A program made the translations under genes and the position numbers. The notes under the pieces are model-generated. The model did no database searches, was not told the origin of the DNA, and was given only the letters and a program-made list of their open reading frames with translations. 17,212 nucleotides of DNA from DATLFA01 sp039934635. Lineage in GTDB: Bacteria > Actinomycetota > Acidimicrobiia > Acidimicrobiales > WLNW01. Positions 7,401-13,605 of the stretch are shown here, in pieces. Every line of letters starts with the position of its first letter. Positions within the stretch are counted from its first letter, which is position 1. The stretch lies in NCBI GenBank assembly GCA_039934635.1, contig JBDTLT010000107.1, positions 1-17,212 on the forward strand. The letters run 5' to 3'.

Positions 7401-7966
7401 CGCTCGGACAGGTGGATTGCGGCTTCGAACTGTCCGGCTCTGATGGAGAGCTCGACCTGTGCTTCTTCGACGTCGAGGCGTTGCTCGCGCACCCTCGTCA
7501 ACTCGGGCCACAACCGCGGGATCTGCTCGAGTATCGAGGGCCCGGTGCCGGGCCAGTTGGCGAGCGCGTCGCGGGCGGCCGTCAATCGCTCACCGATCGG
7601 TCGGGCGCGGTCGAGGGCGATCGTGGTATGGCGTTCGAAGCGCACAATGTCGATCATTTGGGGTTCGATGTCGAGCAGATAGCCGTCAGGTTGGGTGCGA
7701 ATCGAAGCCGCGCCGAGCTTGCGTCGCAGCCGCACGATGTGATTCTGCAACGACTTGTGCGCGGTGGCCGGCCGGGCTTCGGGCCACAACACGTCTTCGA
7801 GGTTGCCGATGGACACCACCCGGGCGGCCTCGATCGCGAGCGCGGTGAGGAGCAGAACCTCCGCTCGGCTCAACGCAACCGGCGCGCCATCCACGACCAG
7901 TTCGCCGTGGCCCAGCACGCGGAGGTCGAATGCTGCCCCGATCTCGTTCGCCCGCGCGTCGCCCAT
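4496..7966 (-). CDS. BTAD-type transcriptional regulator with AAA ATPase and TPR-like C-terminus (AfsR-like architecture)
   Basis: 1156-aa cytoplasmic regulator. It carries an OmpR-type winged helix (about 14-100, with NHIVRLRRKLG and DGYLLDIEP at the recognition and wing region), a bacterial transcriptional activation domain (about 107-250) and an AAA/NACHT-like ATPase. Walker A is GEAGIGKS (305-312) and Walker B is ALVIEDLHW (D420). The rest (about 480-1156) is helical and alanine/arginine rich, as in TPR-like sensor regions. The family binds direct repeats and activates or represses nearby genes in an ATP-tuned way. I see no C-terminal LuxR-type helix-turn-helix, so DNA contact is N-terminal. 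ATG 7966 is preceded only by a poor GAG ribosome site. It is divergent from the peptidoglycan-binding gene, its likeliest local target. Intact, with no frameshift. Confidence 0.93.
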   Translation of the reverse strand: MGDARANEIGAAFDLRVLGHGELVVDGAPVALSRAEVLLLTALAIEAARVVSIGNLEDVLWPEARPATAHKSLQNHIVRLRRKLGAASIRTQPDGYLLDIEPQMIDIVRFERHTTIALDRARPIGERLTAARDALANWPGTGPSILEQIPRLWPELTRVREQRLDVEEAQVELSIRAGQFEAAIHLSERLVAQGPYREYRWWLQMVALVRAGRRRDALNTYARARQLLIDDIGIEPGHRLRSLQQIILDDDLKESDDLLFAARSDEGDRMPAHEHFVGRAAEIARLEVALREAREHGPKVIAVAGEAGIGKSALMQQFASRQPAGNVLFGACHRATSAPLEPFIAAIEHLQQTTSARVFRRLAADDPDAIAWLVPSAVDTLSTRRAIPDVEITRERVDDAVIALLRAASKHHVVALVIEDLHWAGPSTVRLLRQLATDSATRLLIVATHRAFEPVDAHVDVLLKEFAGNDGDSRIELPGLTEIDLREYLVGLLGDAGDATGAAEWLFGRTEGHALFVHELTAHLLQERSFVERDGRWQVGRDDTNIPASLRTAISRRVDALGADVVRVLQIAAIAGPLPEIDTVEQIAGPSRQALRDARALGLISLTATPHRSVAFTHDLIRRYLYDLTPEGRRIELHELTADVLEIGPHERRSWVRIADHRVIAAALDLRRAIDACRRAGDELAGRFDHETAAQWYDEGLRLLGDNNHSRDTEIGCDLLLAKGDVLRRAGRAENVEVLLDAAAIAARIGDVDRRARCALALCELGHTTHAGAVDSHVNDLVTEALATVRDPTVEVMLASAAAVLYSLTPGLEASSGLFDRAERTARALGDPGTLARALSYGFLGLCRPDEFERREQVGRELTALGRQLGDPVAAFEGLHIEFSTRLQRADRNGCIEAHRGMVEVADLLREPIRWWTTAYQAAALAQIDGDLDTADGEIHRCFTIGQSVSASRNLAVYGSQLLGIRLDQGRTNELLGIIDAAVAAQPLMAWRCAMAIAAAQSRDLDRSRQELEVICANDLSGLTRDIAWLGGMFAVASAAASTDDREHAELAYRHLAPFAGRMSWQGTTTYGAVDYALGALAFTIGDHEVARHHLQVAHDLSCALRAPLHELRTTIALAACGDTAAAHEVDAALEEATRQGWLGVVNDAELVWRVR

Positions 7967-7976
7967 GTCACTCGCT

Positions 7977-7993
7977 GTTACCGCATCGTTACC
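7977..7993 (-). promoter_or_regulatory. Two GGTAAC direct repeats at 11-bp pitch, candidate BTAD-regulator site
   Basis: On the minus strand GGTAAC occurs at 7993-7988 and again at 7982-7977, 11 bp (one helical turn) apart, just upstream of the regulator's own ATG and within the divergent intergenic region. Regulators with this N-terminal architecture recognise short direct repeats spaced about one turn apart. Only two copies are present, and they are not at the usual distance from the -10 box of the divergent gene, so this may be coincidence. Confidence 0.3.
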
Positions 7994-8034
7994 CGCAAGG
8001 CGCAGAGTACCGGAAGCCGAGAGATCCTTGTGAC

Positions 8035-8040
8035 TAGAGT
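8035..8040 (+). promoter_or_regulatory. Candidate -10 element of the peptidoglycan-binding gene
   Basis: TAGAGT (TANNNT) ends 6 nt before ATG 8047, the leaderless layout. Its first three bases also form an in-frame TAG stop, which rules out any longer N-terminus for the gene. Confidence 0.45.
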
Positions 8041-8046
8041 CGCGGC

Positions 8047-8562
8047 ATGGCGGTACTGCAAGAAGGCTCGCACGGTCCCGAGGTCGAGGCGCTGCAAAAG
8101 GCCTTGGTCGCGCAGGGCTATTTCGTCGGTGCCATTGACGGCGTATTCGGTCTGCACACGCTGGCTGCGGTCGTCTATTTCCAGTCGGTCAATGGGCTGG
8201 CCCTCGACGGCGTCGCCGGTCCGGCGACACTCGAGTTGCTCGGTATCGGCGATCACGACGGCGCGGTCGAGATGACCTTGCCGGCACCCGATGCCGTCAA
8301 GGGCGACAGCTACGAGATCACCGTCAATTCCAGCGTCAACAAGACCGTGCGAATTGTCCTTTGGTTCACCGCCGGGTCGCATCAGGAACACACCGAAACC
8401 ACGATCGACGTGAACGCCGGATCGTCGGCGTTCGTCGCGCTGACCGTGCCTTCGGTGATCGGCGAGCACGAAGGCGAAGTGCACGTGCATGCGACCGCCT
8501 ACCCGCCGAGTGGTACCGACGTTCTCGATACGAAAGCCAGCTCGTTCTGGGTCAACCGCTGA
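8047..8562 (+). CDS. Peptidoglycan-binding (PG_binding_1) plus Ig-like domain protein without signal peptide
   Basis: 171 aa. Residues 1-66 form a PG_binding_1 module (LQEGSHGPEVEALQKALVAQ, then IDGVFGLHTLAAVVYFQ and LDGVAGPATLELL). Residues about 74-171 look like one all-beta Ig/CARDB-type domain (YEITVNSSVNKTVRIVLWF, then SSAFVALTVPSVIGEHEGEV). Such modules usually bind cell-wall glycan outside the membrane, yet the protein starts immediately with the domain and has no hydrophobic leader. An in-frame TAG at 8035 excludes a missed one. It may be exported by a non-Sec route, act in the cytoplasm, or bind something else. It is divergent from the BTAD regulator, and its 3' end overlaps the MDR gene by 11 bp tail to tail. 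Confidence 0.85.
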   Translation: MAVLQEGSHGPEVEALQKALVAQGYFVGAIDGVFGLHTLAAVVYFQSVNGLALDGVAGPATLELLGIGDHDGAVEMTLPAPDAVKGDSYEITVNSSVNKTVRIVLWFTAGSHQEHTETTIDVNAGSSAFVALTVPSVIGEHEGEVHVHATAYPPSGTDVLDTKASSFWVNR

Positions 8563-9595
8563 CCCGCACGACCACCCGACCCATCGTGCGGCGCGCCGCG
8601 AGATCGGTGAGCGCGGCCGGCACTTCGTCGAAGGCGACACATCTCGTCACGTTCGGCCGGTAGCGCCCGCTCGCGAGCAACTCGCTCAGCGCGACGTTGG
8701 TTTCGTGGTGGATGCGCTCCATCTCGGCGCGCGGGTAGCTGCCGAGCGTGGCCCCCACGAGAGTGTGGTTGTACATGTAGAAGTGGGGATCGTGCGGCAC
8801 GAGACCGCCCGCGTGCCCGCACAACACGTGGCGCCCGTCCGGTGCGAGCGCGGCGCGAATACTCGCTCCCATCTCGCCCTGCACGGGGTCGATGATGACT
8901 TGCACGGGACGGCCATCATTCGCGGTGCGGATACTCGTCGCGACGTCGCCCGTCGAGTGGTTGATGGCGTCGGCGCCGAGGCTGCGACAGAAGGCCATCT
9001 TCTCATGGCCGCCGACGACTGCGATGACGTGCGCGCCGGCGGCCACGCACAGCTGCACGATCGCGGCGCCGAGCCCACCGGCGGCGCCCGTGACCGCCAC
9101 GGTCTCACCAGAGCGCACTGCGCCCCGACGGACCACCGCGTGATACGCCGTGTGCGCCGGAATGAGATAGCCCGCGGCATCTTCGTCGCTCATGTCGTCG
9201 GGTACTTCGAAGATGGTGGAGATGCCGACGGCGATCGGCGCGAGACCGCCGAAGGGTTGCATCGTCACTGCCGCGACGCGACGACCGATCAGATGGCGTC
9301 GTCGCGGCGCGGCATCGATCACCACGCCCATCGCTTCTTGGCCCGAGACATACGGACGGGCGACCGGCACCGGGTACGTGCCACGACACATCGTCACATC
9401 GGGTAGCGCGAGACCCGCGACCGCGACCTGCATGATGACCCAGTCGTCGAACGGCGTGGCCCCCGGCGCGAGCGGGATCCAGCCGGGCAGTCCCATGCCC
9501 ATGCCGCCGAGATCCGCCGCCGTCGGTTCGGCAATGTCGTCGAGCACGAACGTCTCTGCCGGTTCGCCGAACCCATGAACCCGCCACGCCTGCAT
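8552..9595 (-). CDS. MDR-family NAD(P)H-dependent oxidoreductase (quinone oxidoreductase-like)
   Basis: 347-aa medium-chain dehydrogenase/reductase. The GroES-like half contains YVSGQEAMGVV (82-92), where zinc enzymes have GHE. The catalytic zinc ligands and structural-zinc Cys cluster are absent, as in quinone or enone reductases. The Rossmann half has VTGAAGGLGAAIVQL (168-182) with the AxxGxxG cofactor motif. Residues about 30-52 are a Gly/Pro-rich insertion (GGMGMGLPGWIPLAP) not usual in the family. The start is ATG 9595, set by GGGAGG (9601-9606) 5 nt upstream; the longer open frame from GTG 9616 would put the ribosome site inside the gene. Likely role: NADPH-dependent reduction of a quinone or enone. 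Substrate unknown. Confidence 0.88.
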   Translation of the reverse strand: MQAWRVHGFGEPAETFVLDDIAEPTAADLGGMGMGLPGWIPLAPGATPFDDWVIMQVAVAGLALPDVTMCRGTYPVPVARPYVSGQEAMGVVIDAAPRRRHLIGRRVAAVTMQPFGGLAPIAVGISTIFEVPDDMSDEDAAGYLIPAHTAYHAVVRRGAVRSGETVAVTGAAGGLGAAIVQLCVAAGAHVIAVVGGHEKMAFCRSLGADAINHSTGDVATSIRTANDGRPVQVIIDPVQGEMGASIRAALAPDGRHVLCGHAGGLVPHDPHFYMYNHTLVGATLGSYPRAEMERIHHETNVALSELLASGRYRPNVTRCVAFDEVPAALTDLAARRTMGRVVVRVSG

Positions 9596-9675
9596 CTGCG
9601 CCTCCCTGCTGTACACCTTCTACTCGATATGTCGGTTCTGCGCGATTTGTCGGCACCGTTGGTCCCTGCGCTGGG

Positions 9676-9681
9676 TAGGTT
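9676..9681 (+). promoter_or_regulatory. Candidate -10 element of the methyltransferase gene
   Basis: TAGGTT (TANNNT) lies 7 nt before ATG 9689 with no usable Shine-Dalgarno between them, suggesting a leaderless transcript. No -35 stands out. Confidence 0.4.
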
Positions 9682-9688
9682 GCGGGCC

Positions 9689-10447
9689 ATGACCGAATGG
9701 TTCGAATCCTTTTTCGACGCACTTGCGCACGACGTGTGGCGTCGCTTGGTACCCGAGGCGCATTCCGAGGCCGAAGTGCAGTTCCTCGCCGACGCACTCG
9801 CGCTCGAGACCGACTTTCCCGGCCGACTGCTCGACGTACCGTCGGGTGACGGTCGCTTGGCGTTGCGCCTCGCGGCGATGGGGCATCAGATCACCGGTGT
9901 CGATCTTTCCTCGGTTGCCGTCGACCGTCTCAACGAGAGTGGGGTCGAGCGCGGCGTGCCGGCACACGCGGTGCTCGGAGATCTGCGGCATCTGCGCGAT
10001 GTGCTGCCCTCCGACGCCAGCTTCGACGGCGCGTATTGCATGGGTAATTCCTTCGGCTATCTCGACGACGAGGGCACAACGGCGTTCGTGCGCGGGGTCG
10101 CGCACGCGCTGCGCCCCGGTGCCCGGTTCGTGATCGACCATCCGACGGCGGCCGAGTGCATCTTGGCGCACTACAGCGAACACGACGAACACCGCGATGG
10201 CGACACCGCCTTATCGATCGACAACATCTATGAGGCGGCGACGTCGACCGTTGTCGGCACGATGACGCTCGAACACGCCGGCGAGACGGCAGAGCGAACA
10301 GTTCGCCATCGGGTCACGACCAGTGCGCAGGTCGTGAAGACGCTCGATGCTGCGGGCTTCGACATCGTCGGCCTGTTCGGCGGCATCGACGGGTCGCCGT
10401 TCACCGTGGGCGCGCCCACGCTCGTGGTGCTCGCCGCGCGCCGGTAG
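9689..10447 (+). CDS. Class I SAM-dependent methyltransferase
   Basis: 252-aa methyltransferase of the UbiE/Methyltransf_11/25 type. SAM motif I is LLDVPSGDGRLALRLA (47-62), the acidic residue after strand 2 is D72 (GVDLSS), and motif II/III lies around FDGAYCMGNSFGYLDD. The C-terminal half is a beta sheet ending APTLVVLAARR. It probably methylates a small molecule; the acceptor is unknown. ATG 9689 is chosen because TAGGTT lies 7 nt upstream and the residues before it are not domain-like; the open frame continues upstream to 9575, over the divergent gene's 5' end. The gap to the divergent MDR gene is 93 bp. Confidence 0.88.
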   Translation: MTEWFESFFDALAHDVWRRLVPEAHSEAEVQFLADALALETDFPGRLLDVPSGDGRLALRLAAMGHQITGVDLSSVAVDRLNESGVERGVPAHAVLGDLRHLRDVLPSDASFDGAYCMGNSFGYLDDEGTTAFVRGVAHALRPGARFVIDHPTAAECILAHYSEHDEHRDGDTALSIDNIYEAATSTVVGTMTLEHAGETAERTVRHRVTTSAQVVKTLDAAGFDIVGLFGGIDGSPFTVGAPTLVVLAARR

Positions 10448-10455
10448 AGCCTCAT

Positions 10456-10474
10456 GTGACAGTCTGGCGGTCAC
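10456..10474. promoter_or_regulatory. Small inverted repeat upstream of the crotonase gene
   Basis: GTGAC (10456-10460) and GTCAC (10470-10474) are exact reverse complements with 9 bp between them, 41 bp upstream of the crotonase start. The size suits an operator half-site pair, but 5-bp arms arise often by chance. Confidence 0.2.
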
Positions 10475-10515
10475 GGACGCGGCATCGGCCCGCGCACTAC
10501 GACCAGGGGGTCCAA

Positions 10516-11349
10516 ATGAGCACCGACATCGTCCTCATCGACGAGCCGGCACCGATGGTGCGGCGCATCACGATGAATCGTCCCGAGAAGCGCAATTCGC
10601 TGATCCATCCGTTGCGCGGAGCGATCCTCGAGTCCTTGCGCGAGGCTGACCGAGACCCCGACGTGCGCTGCATGATCATCCGCGGCGCCGGTCCTTCGTT
10701 CTCCGCCGGCTATGACCTCGCCGGTGGCAACGAAGGTCACGAGCTGCCGTTCTACACGCCGGGTGGTGACGGCCAGTGGCCCCGCCACGTCACCGAAGGT
10801 TGGATGAGCATCTGGGATCTCGCCAAGCCGGTCATCGCGCAGGTGCACGGGTTTTGCCTCGCCGGTGGCAGCGAGCTGGCAACGTGTTGTGATCTCGTCT
10901 ACATCGCCGAAGACGCGCAGATGGGCTACCCGGCCGTGCGCTTCGGGGTGCCCGACATGCACTTCCATCCTTGGTTCCTGGGCATGCGCCGCGCCATGGA
11001 GATGATGGTGACGGGCGATTCGATCTCGGGCATCGAAGCGGCACGCGAAGGGTGGGCCAACCGTGCGTTCCCCGCCGATCAACTCGAAGCCGCGGTCCTC
11101 GAGGTTGCACAGCGAATCACGACAGTGCCGCCCGAGTTGGCGCAACTCAACAAGCGCGTCGTGCATCGCCAGATGGAGCACATGGGTCTGCGCAACGGCA
11201 TCCGCGCCGGGACCGAGCTCTGTGCGCTCGGCACCAAGACCGAGGCGATGCGTTTGTTCACCGAGGCGATCAAAGAGAAGGGCCTCACCGGCGCGCTGTC
11301 AGAGCGCGACAAGCCCTTCGGCGATTACCGCACCCGAGAGCGCGACTGA
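10516..11349 (+). CDS. Enoyl-CoA hydratase/isomerase family protein (crotonase fold)
   Basis: 277-aa crotonase. Visible motifs are ITMNRPEKRNSL (18-29), the oxyanion-hole segment GPSFSAGYDLAGG (59-71) and GFCLAGGSELATCCDLVYI (112-130) with the first catalytic acid E120. At the second catalytic position the sequence is FGVPDM with D147, where hydratases have Glu, so simple enoyl-CoA hydration is not assured; isomerase, hydrolase or C-C lyase activity is possible. It acts on acyl-CoA thioesters in the cytoplasm. ATG 10516 follows AGGGGGTCC. The next small ORF starts 5 bp after the stop, so the two are probably co-transcribed. Confidence 0.9.
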   Translation: MSTDIVLIDEPAPMVRRITMNRPEKRNSLIHPLRGAILESLREADRDPDVRCMIIRGAGPSFSAGYDLAGGNEGHELPFYTPGGDGQWPRHVTEGWMSIWDLAKPVIAQVHGFCLAGGSELATCCDLVYIAEDAQMGYPAVRFGVPDMHFHPWFLGMRRAMEMMVTGDSISGIEAAREGWANRAFPADQLEAAVLEVAQRITTVPPELAQLNKRVVHRQMEHMGLRNGIRAGTELCALGTKTEAMRLFTEAIKEKGLTGALSERDKPFGDYRTRERD

Positions 11350-11354
11350 TCGCC

Positions 11355-11579
11355 ATGGGTATCGTCGGCAAGCGCAAGCAGAACGAAGACTCGGTGCAGG
11401 TCGCCGGCAATGGCCAACGCGTATGGATGGAGCAGTGCTCGCGCTGCGGTTGCCCGCTGACGATCCTGGCGGTCACTCGACCGAAGGACCCACTCTGCAC
11501 ACCTTGTCAGGCGTCGGTGGCGGCAGAGGCATCCGACGACAGCGACGCGGCCGATGGACGCGGGGCGTCGGGCAAATAG
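11355..11579 (+). CDS. Small zinc-ribbon-like protein
   Basis: 74-aa ORF with a plausible metal-binding knuckle pair: CSRCGCP (C28, C31, C33) and CTPC (C48, C51), 17 residues apart, as in rubredoxin-like or CxxC...CxxC ribbons. The N-terminus is basic (GKRKQ); the C-terminal ~20 residues are Ala/Ser/Asp rich and probably disordered. It starts 5 bp after the crotonase stop, so translation is likely coupled; I see no strong ribosome site. Its last 73 bp are antisense to the 3' end of the SDR gene. The Cys pattern argues that it is real, but I know no named family and the function is unknown. Confidence 0.6.
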   Translation: MGIVGKRKQNEDSVQVAGNGQRVWMEQCSRCGCPLTILAVTRPKDPLCTPCQASVAAEASDDSDAADGRGASGK

Positions 11580-12349
11580 GGCAGGTTCGGCCAGTCATCG
11601 GCGCGTAGCGCGGCGTCGGTACCACCGTCCATCACGATGAACGATCCCACGAAGTAGCGGGCCTCTTCCGACAAGAGATAACGGACGAGGCCCGCGACTT
11701 CTTCGGGCTTGCCGGGTTCTTGTGTGGGCCGGGGCCAGTTGGGCATGTTGAGTATGAAGTCGAGGCCGGCCTCGGTCATCGGCGTCACGATGATGCCGGG
11801 GGCGATCGCGTTGAGGCGGATACCCGCGCCGGCCCAATCGTCGGTCACCGCGTTGCGCCGCACCCAACGCGCGAGCGAAAGCTTTGCGACGGCGTAGCTC
11901 GTCCACCCGATGTCCGCCATCATCTCGACGACGCGCTCTTCGTCGCCGTCGAGACACAGCTCTACGGCTCGTGGATCCGCGCCGCCGGGTTGCGTCGTGG
12001 CCGCGTTCGAAGAGATCGCCACCGCCGAGGCGTTCGTGCCCTTCGCGAGCAGCGGGCGCAAGCCGGCGAGGGTGGCGACTGCGCCGAAGTAGTTGAGTCG
12101 GACGACGCGGTCGGCGGCATGGGTGCGCCCGCTGACGCCCGCGCCGGCCAACAGCCCGTCGAGCGCACCGCCTGACGCGCTGGCGACACCTTCGACCATC
12201 GCCGCTCGCCCGTCGGGCGTCGTCAGATCGGCGATGACCTCTGCGTCGCGCAGGTCGATACCGATCACGTTGTGACCTTCACGCTCGAGTCGATCGCGCG
12301 TTGCCTTACCGATGCCCGACGCCGAACCAGTGATCGCGATCGTGCCCAT
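11507..12349 (-). CDS. Short-chain dehydrogenase/reductase with C-terminal extension
   Basis: 280-aa classical SDR. The cofactor motif TGSASGIG (7-14) is followed by D32 after strand 2 (VIGIDLRD), which favours NAD(H). AGAG lies at 68-71, catalytic N86, S113/S114 and YAVAK (Y152, K156) are present, and a PG motif follows (NAIAPGIIVTP). It resembles 3-alpha-hydroxysteroid dehydrogenase/carbonyl reductase-like SDRs, in which a long segment precedes the active-site Tyr. The core ends near VMDGGTDAALRADDWP; about 28 further residues are Ser/Ala/Pro rich and overlap the zinc-ribbon ORF. AGGAGG (12357-12362) sits 7 nt before ATG 12349 and overlaps the MFS stop codon, tying the two genes into an operon. 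Confidence 0.92.
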   Translation of the reverse strand: MGTIAITGSASGIGKATRDRLEREGHNVIGIDLRDAEVIADLTTPDGRAAMVEGVASASGGALDGLLAGAGVSGRTHAADRVVRLNYFGAVATLAGLRPLLAKGTNASAVAISSNAATTQPGGADPRAVELCLDGDEERVVEMMADIGWTSYAVAKLSLARWVRRNAVTDDWAGAGIRLNAIAPGIIVTPMTEAGLDFILNMPNWPRPTQEPGKPEEVAGLVRYLLSEEARYFVGSFIVMDGGTDAALRADDWPNLPYLPDAPRPSAASLSSDASAATDA

Positions 12350-12361
12350 GAATCGTCCTCC

Positions 12362-13546
12362 TCATTTCCAGACGCCGGCCCGTTTGCTCAACGCCGCGGT
12401 GAGCGACGTGAGTGCGAGCATTGCCCCCGCGGACGCCAACCAAAGCGTGCGGGCGCCGTACGCACCGTAGAGCAATGCGCCGAGTGCTGCTGCAATGCCG
12501 GTCATCGTGCTCGAGATCGCGCCGTAGAGGCCCTGACCGGTGGCGAGCAGTTCGTTCGGTACCGCGCGCGCCATCGCGGATGATCCGGAGGGAGTGGTGA
12601 TCGTGTCGAAGATCGATCGGATCAGGCCGAATATGGCAATAAGCAGCGCGGTGTGCACGATGCCGAACATGGCGATGACCGGCGCGGTGCACACCATCGA
12701 CAACACCGCGGTGCGGTGCGCGCCAAATCGGTCGGCAGTGCGCCCGCCGTAGCGAGTGAGGAACACGTACGGGACCGCGAACGTCGACAGTGTGAGTGCG
12801 ATCGCCCGATCACTCGAACCGAGATCGGTGAGCTGTTTCGCGATCACCGGTTCGAACGCGCCGATCGACAGATTGGCGGCCGCGCCGATGACGAGCGCAG
12901 CGCGGGCCGCGGGCATCGCAAGTACTGAGCGAACCGCGTGAGGACGTTGGGCTGTCTTCGCGACCGAGCTCGCGGTCGTGCGGATCAGGGGTAGCCCGAC
13001 CAGCAGCAAGATGGTCGGGGCGAAGAACGGCAGGCGGAGGCCGCCGAGCTCGTAGAGGCCGAGCGCGAGTGGCGGACCGATGACGAATCCGCCGACTTCG
13101 ACCGCCACCATGGTGCCGATGAGTTGGCCGGCGCGCGCAGGGTCCTGGCTGACGATCGTGCGCCGCGCCGCGGGGTTGAACATGCCGCCGCCGGCACCGA
13201 CGAGTGCGCGGGCCAGCGCGAACTGCCAGAAGTGATCGGAGATGGCGAACCAAGAGAACCCCACGGCCATGCAGAGTGCGCCGAGGCGCATGAGCAACAG
13301 GCTGCGGCCGCGGTCGGCGAAGCGGGCCAGGCTGAGCTGCGTGATCACGCTCATGATCACGCTGGTCGCGGTGATCAAGCCGAGGCTCTTGGTCGGTAGG
13401 TCGTGGGCCTTTTGCAGCTTGGGCAGCAGCGCGAAGACCGCGGCGAAGCCCAACATGTTGCAGGCCGAGACGGCGACGATCACGACCATGGTGGCCGGGT
13501 CGAGACGCCGTTCAGAGGACGACCTCACATCAAGCTCGTCCTTCAC
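12362..13546 (-). CDS. Major facilitator superfamily transporter
   Basis: 394-aa membrane protein with about 12 hydrophobic segments. The TM2-TM3 loop carries the MFS motif A remnant ARFADRGRSLLLMRLG (74-89), with a matching loop RTADRFGAHRTA in the second half. The short charged N-terminus (KDELDVRSSSERR) is cytoplasmic. It probably moves a small organic solute by proton coupling; direction and substrate cannot be read. The start is GTG 13546, with TACGCT 6 nt upstream and no Shine-Dalgarno, so probably leaderless. An internal ATG at residue 20 would remove the N-terminal tail. It is first in the operon with the SDR, whose ribosome site overlaps its stop codon, and is divergent from the amidohydrolase operon. 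Confidence 0.92.
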   Translation of the reverse strand: MKDELDVRSSSERRLDPATMVVIVAVSACNMLGFAAVFALLPKLQKAHDLPTKSLGLITATSVIMSVITQLSLARFADRGRSLLLMRLGALCMAVGFSWFAISDHFWQFALARALVGAGGGMFNPAARRTIVSQDPARAGQLIGTMVAVEVGGFVIGPPLALGLYELGGLRLPFFAPTILLLVGLPLIRTTASSVAKTAQRPHAVRSVLAMPAARAALVIGAAANLSIGAFEPVIAKQLTDLGSSDRAIALTLSTFAVPYVFLTRYGGRTADRFGAHRTAVLSMVCTAPVIAMFGIVHTALLIAIFGLIRSIFDTITTPSGSSAMARAVPNELLATGQGLYGAISSTMTGIAAALGALLYGAYGARTLWLASAGAMLALTSLTAALSKRAGVWK

Positions 13547-13552
13547 GCTGCA

Positions 13553-13558
13553 AGCGTA
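13553..13558 (-). promoter_or_regulatory. Candidate -10 element of the MFS-SDR operon
   Basis: On the minus strand TACGCT (TANNNT) ends 6 nt before GTG 13546. It is embedded in ACTACG, a hexamer also present in the facing promoter region of the amidohydrolase operon. Confidence 0.4.
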
Positions 13559-13577
13559 GTTCGACCATGATGTACGG

Positions 13578-13587
13578 GCGCACTACG
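13578..13587 (+). promoter_or_regulatory. GCGCACTACG box, candidate promoter element of the amidohydrolase operon
   Basis: The ten bases GCGCACTACG occur 18 bp before the amidohydrolase ATG and again, identical, 14 bp before the crotonase ATG (10492-10501). ACTACG also forms a 6-bp-arm inverted repeat with CGTAGT (13555-13560) over the MFS -10 box. It could be a variant -10 (TACGNN) or a regulator half-site. Confidence 0.3.
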
Positions 13588-13605
13588 TGCGAAAAGGGGG
13601 GCCAT

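Noticed and set aside
8489..9406. 305-codon plus-strand frame over the MDR gene
   Set aside because: His/Arg/Ala-rich antisense shadow of a gene with a clear cofactor motif.
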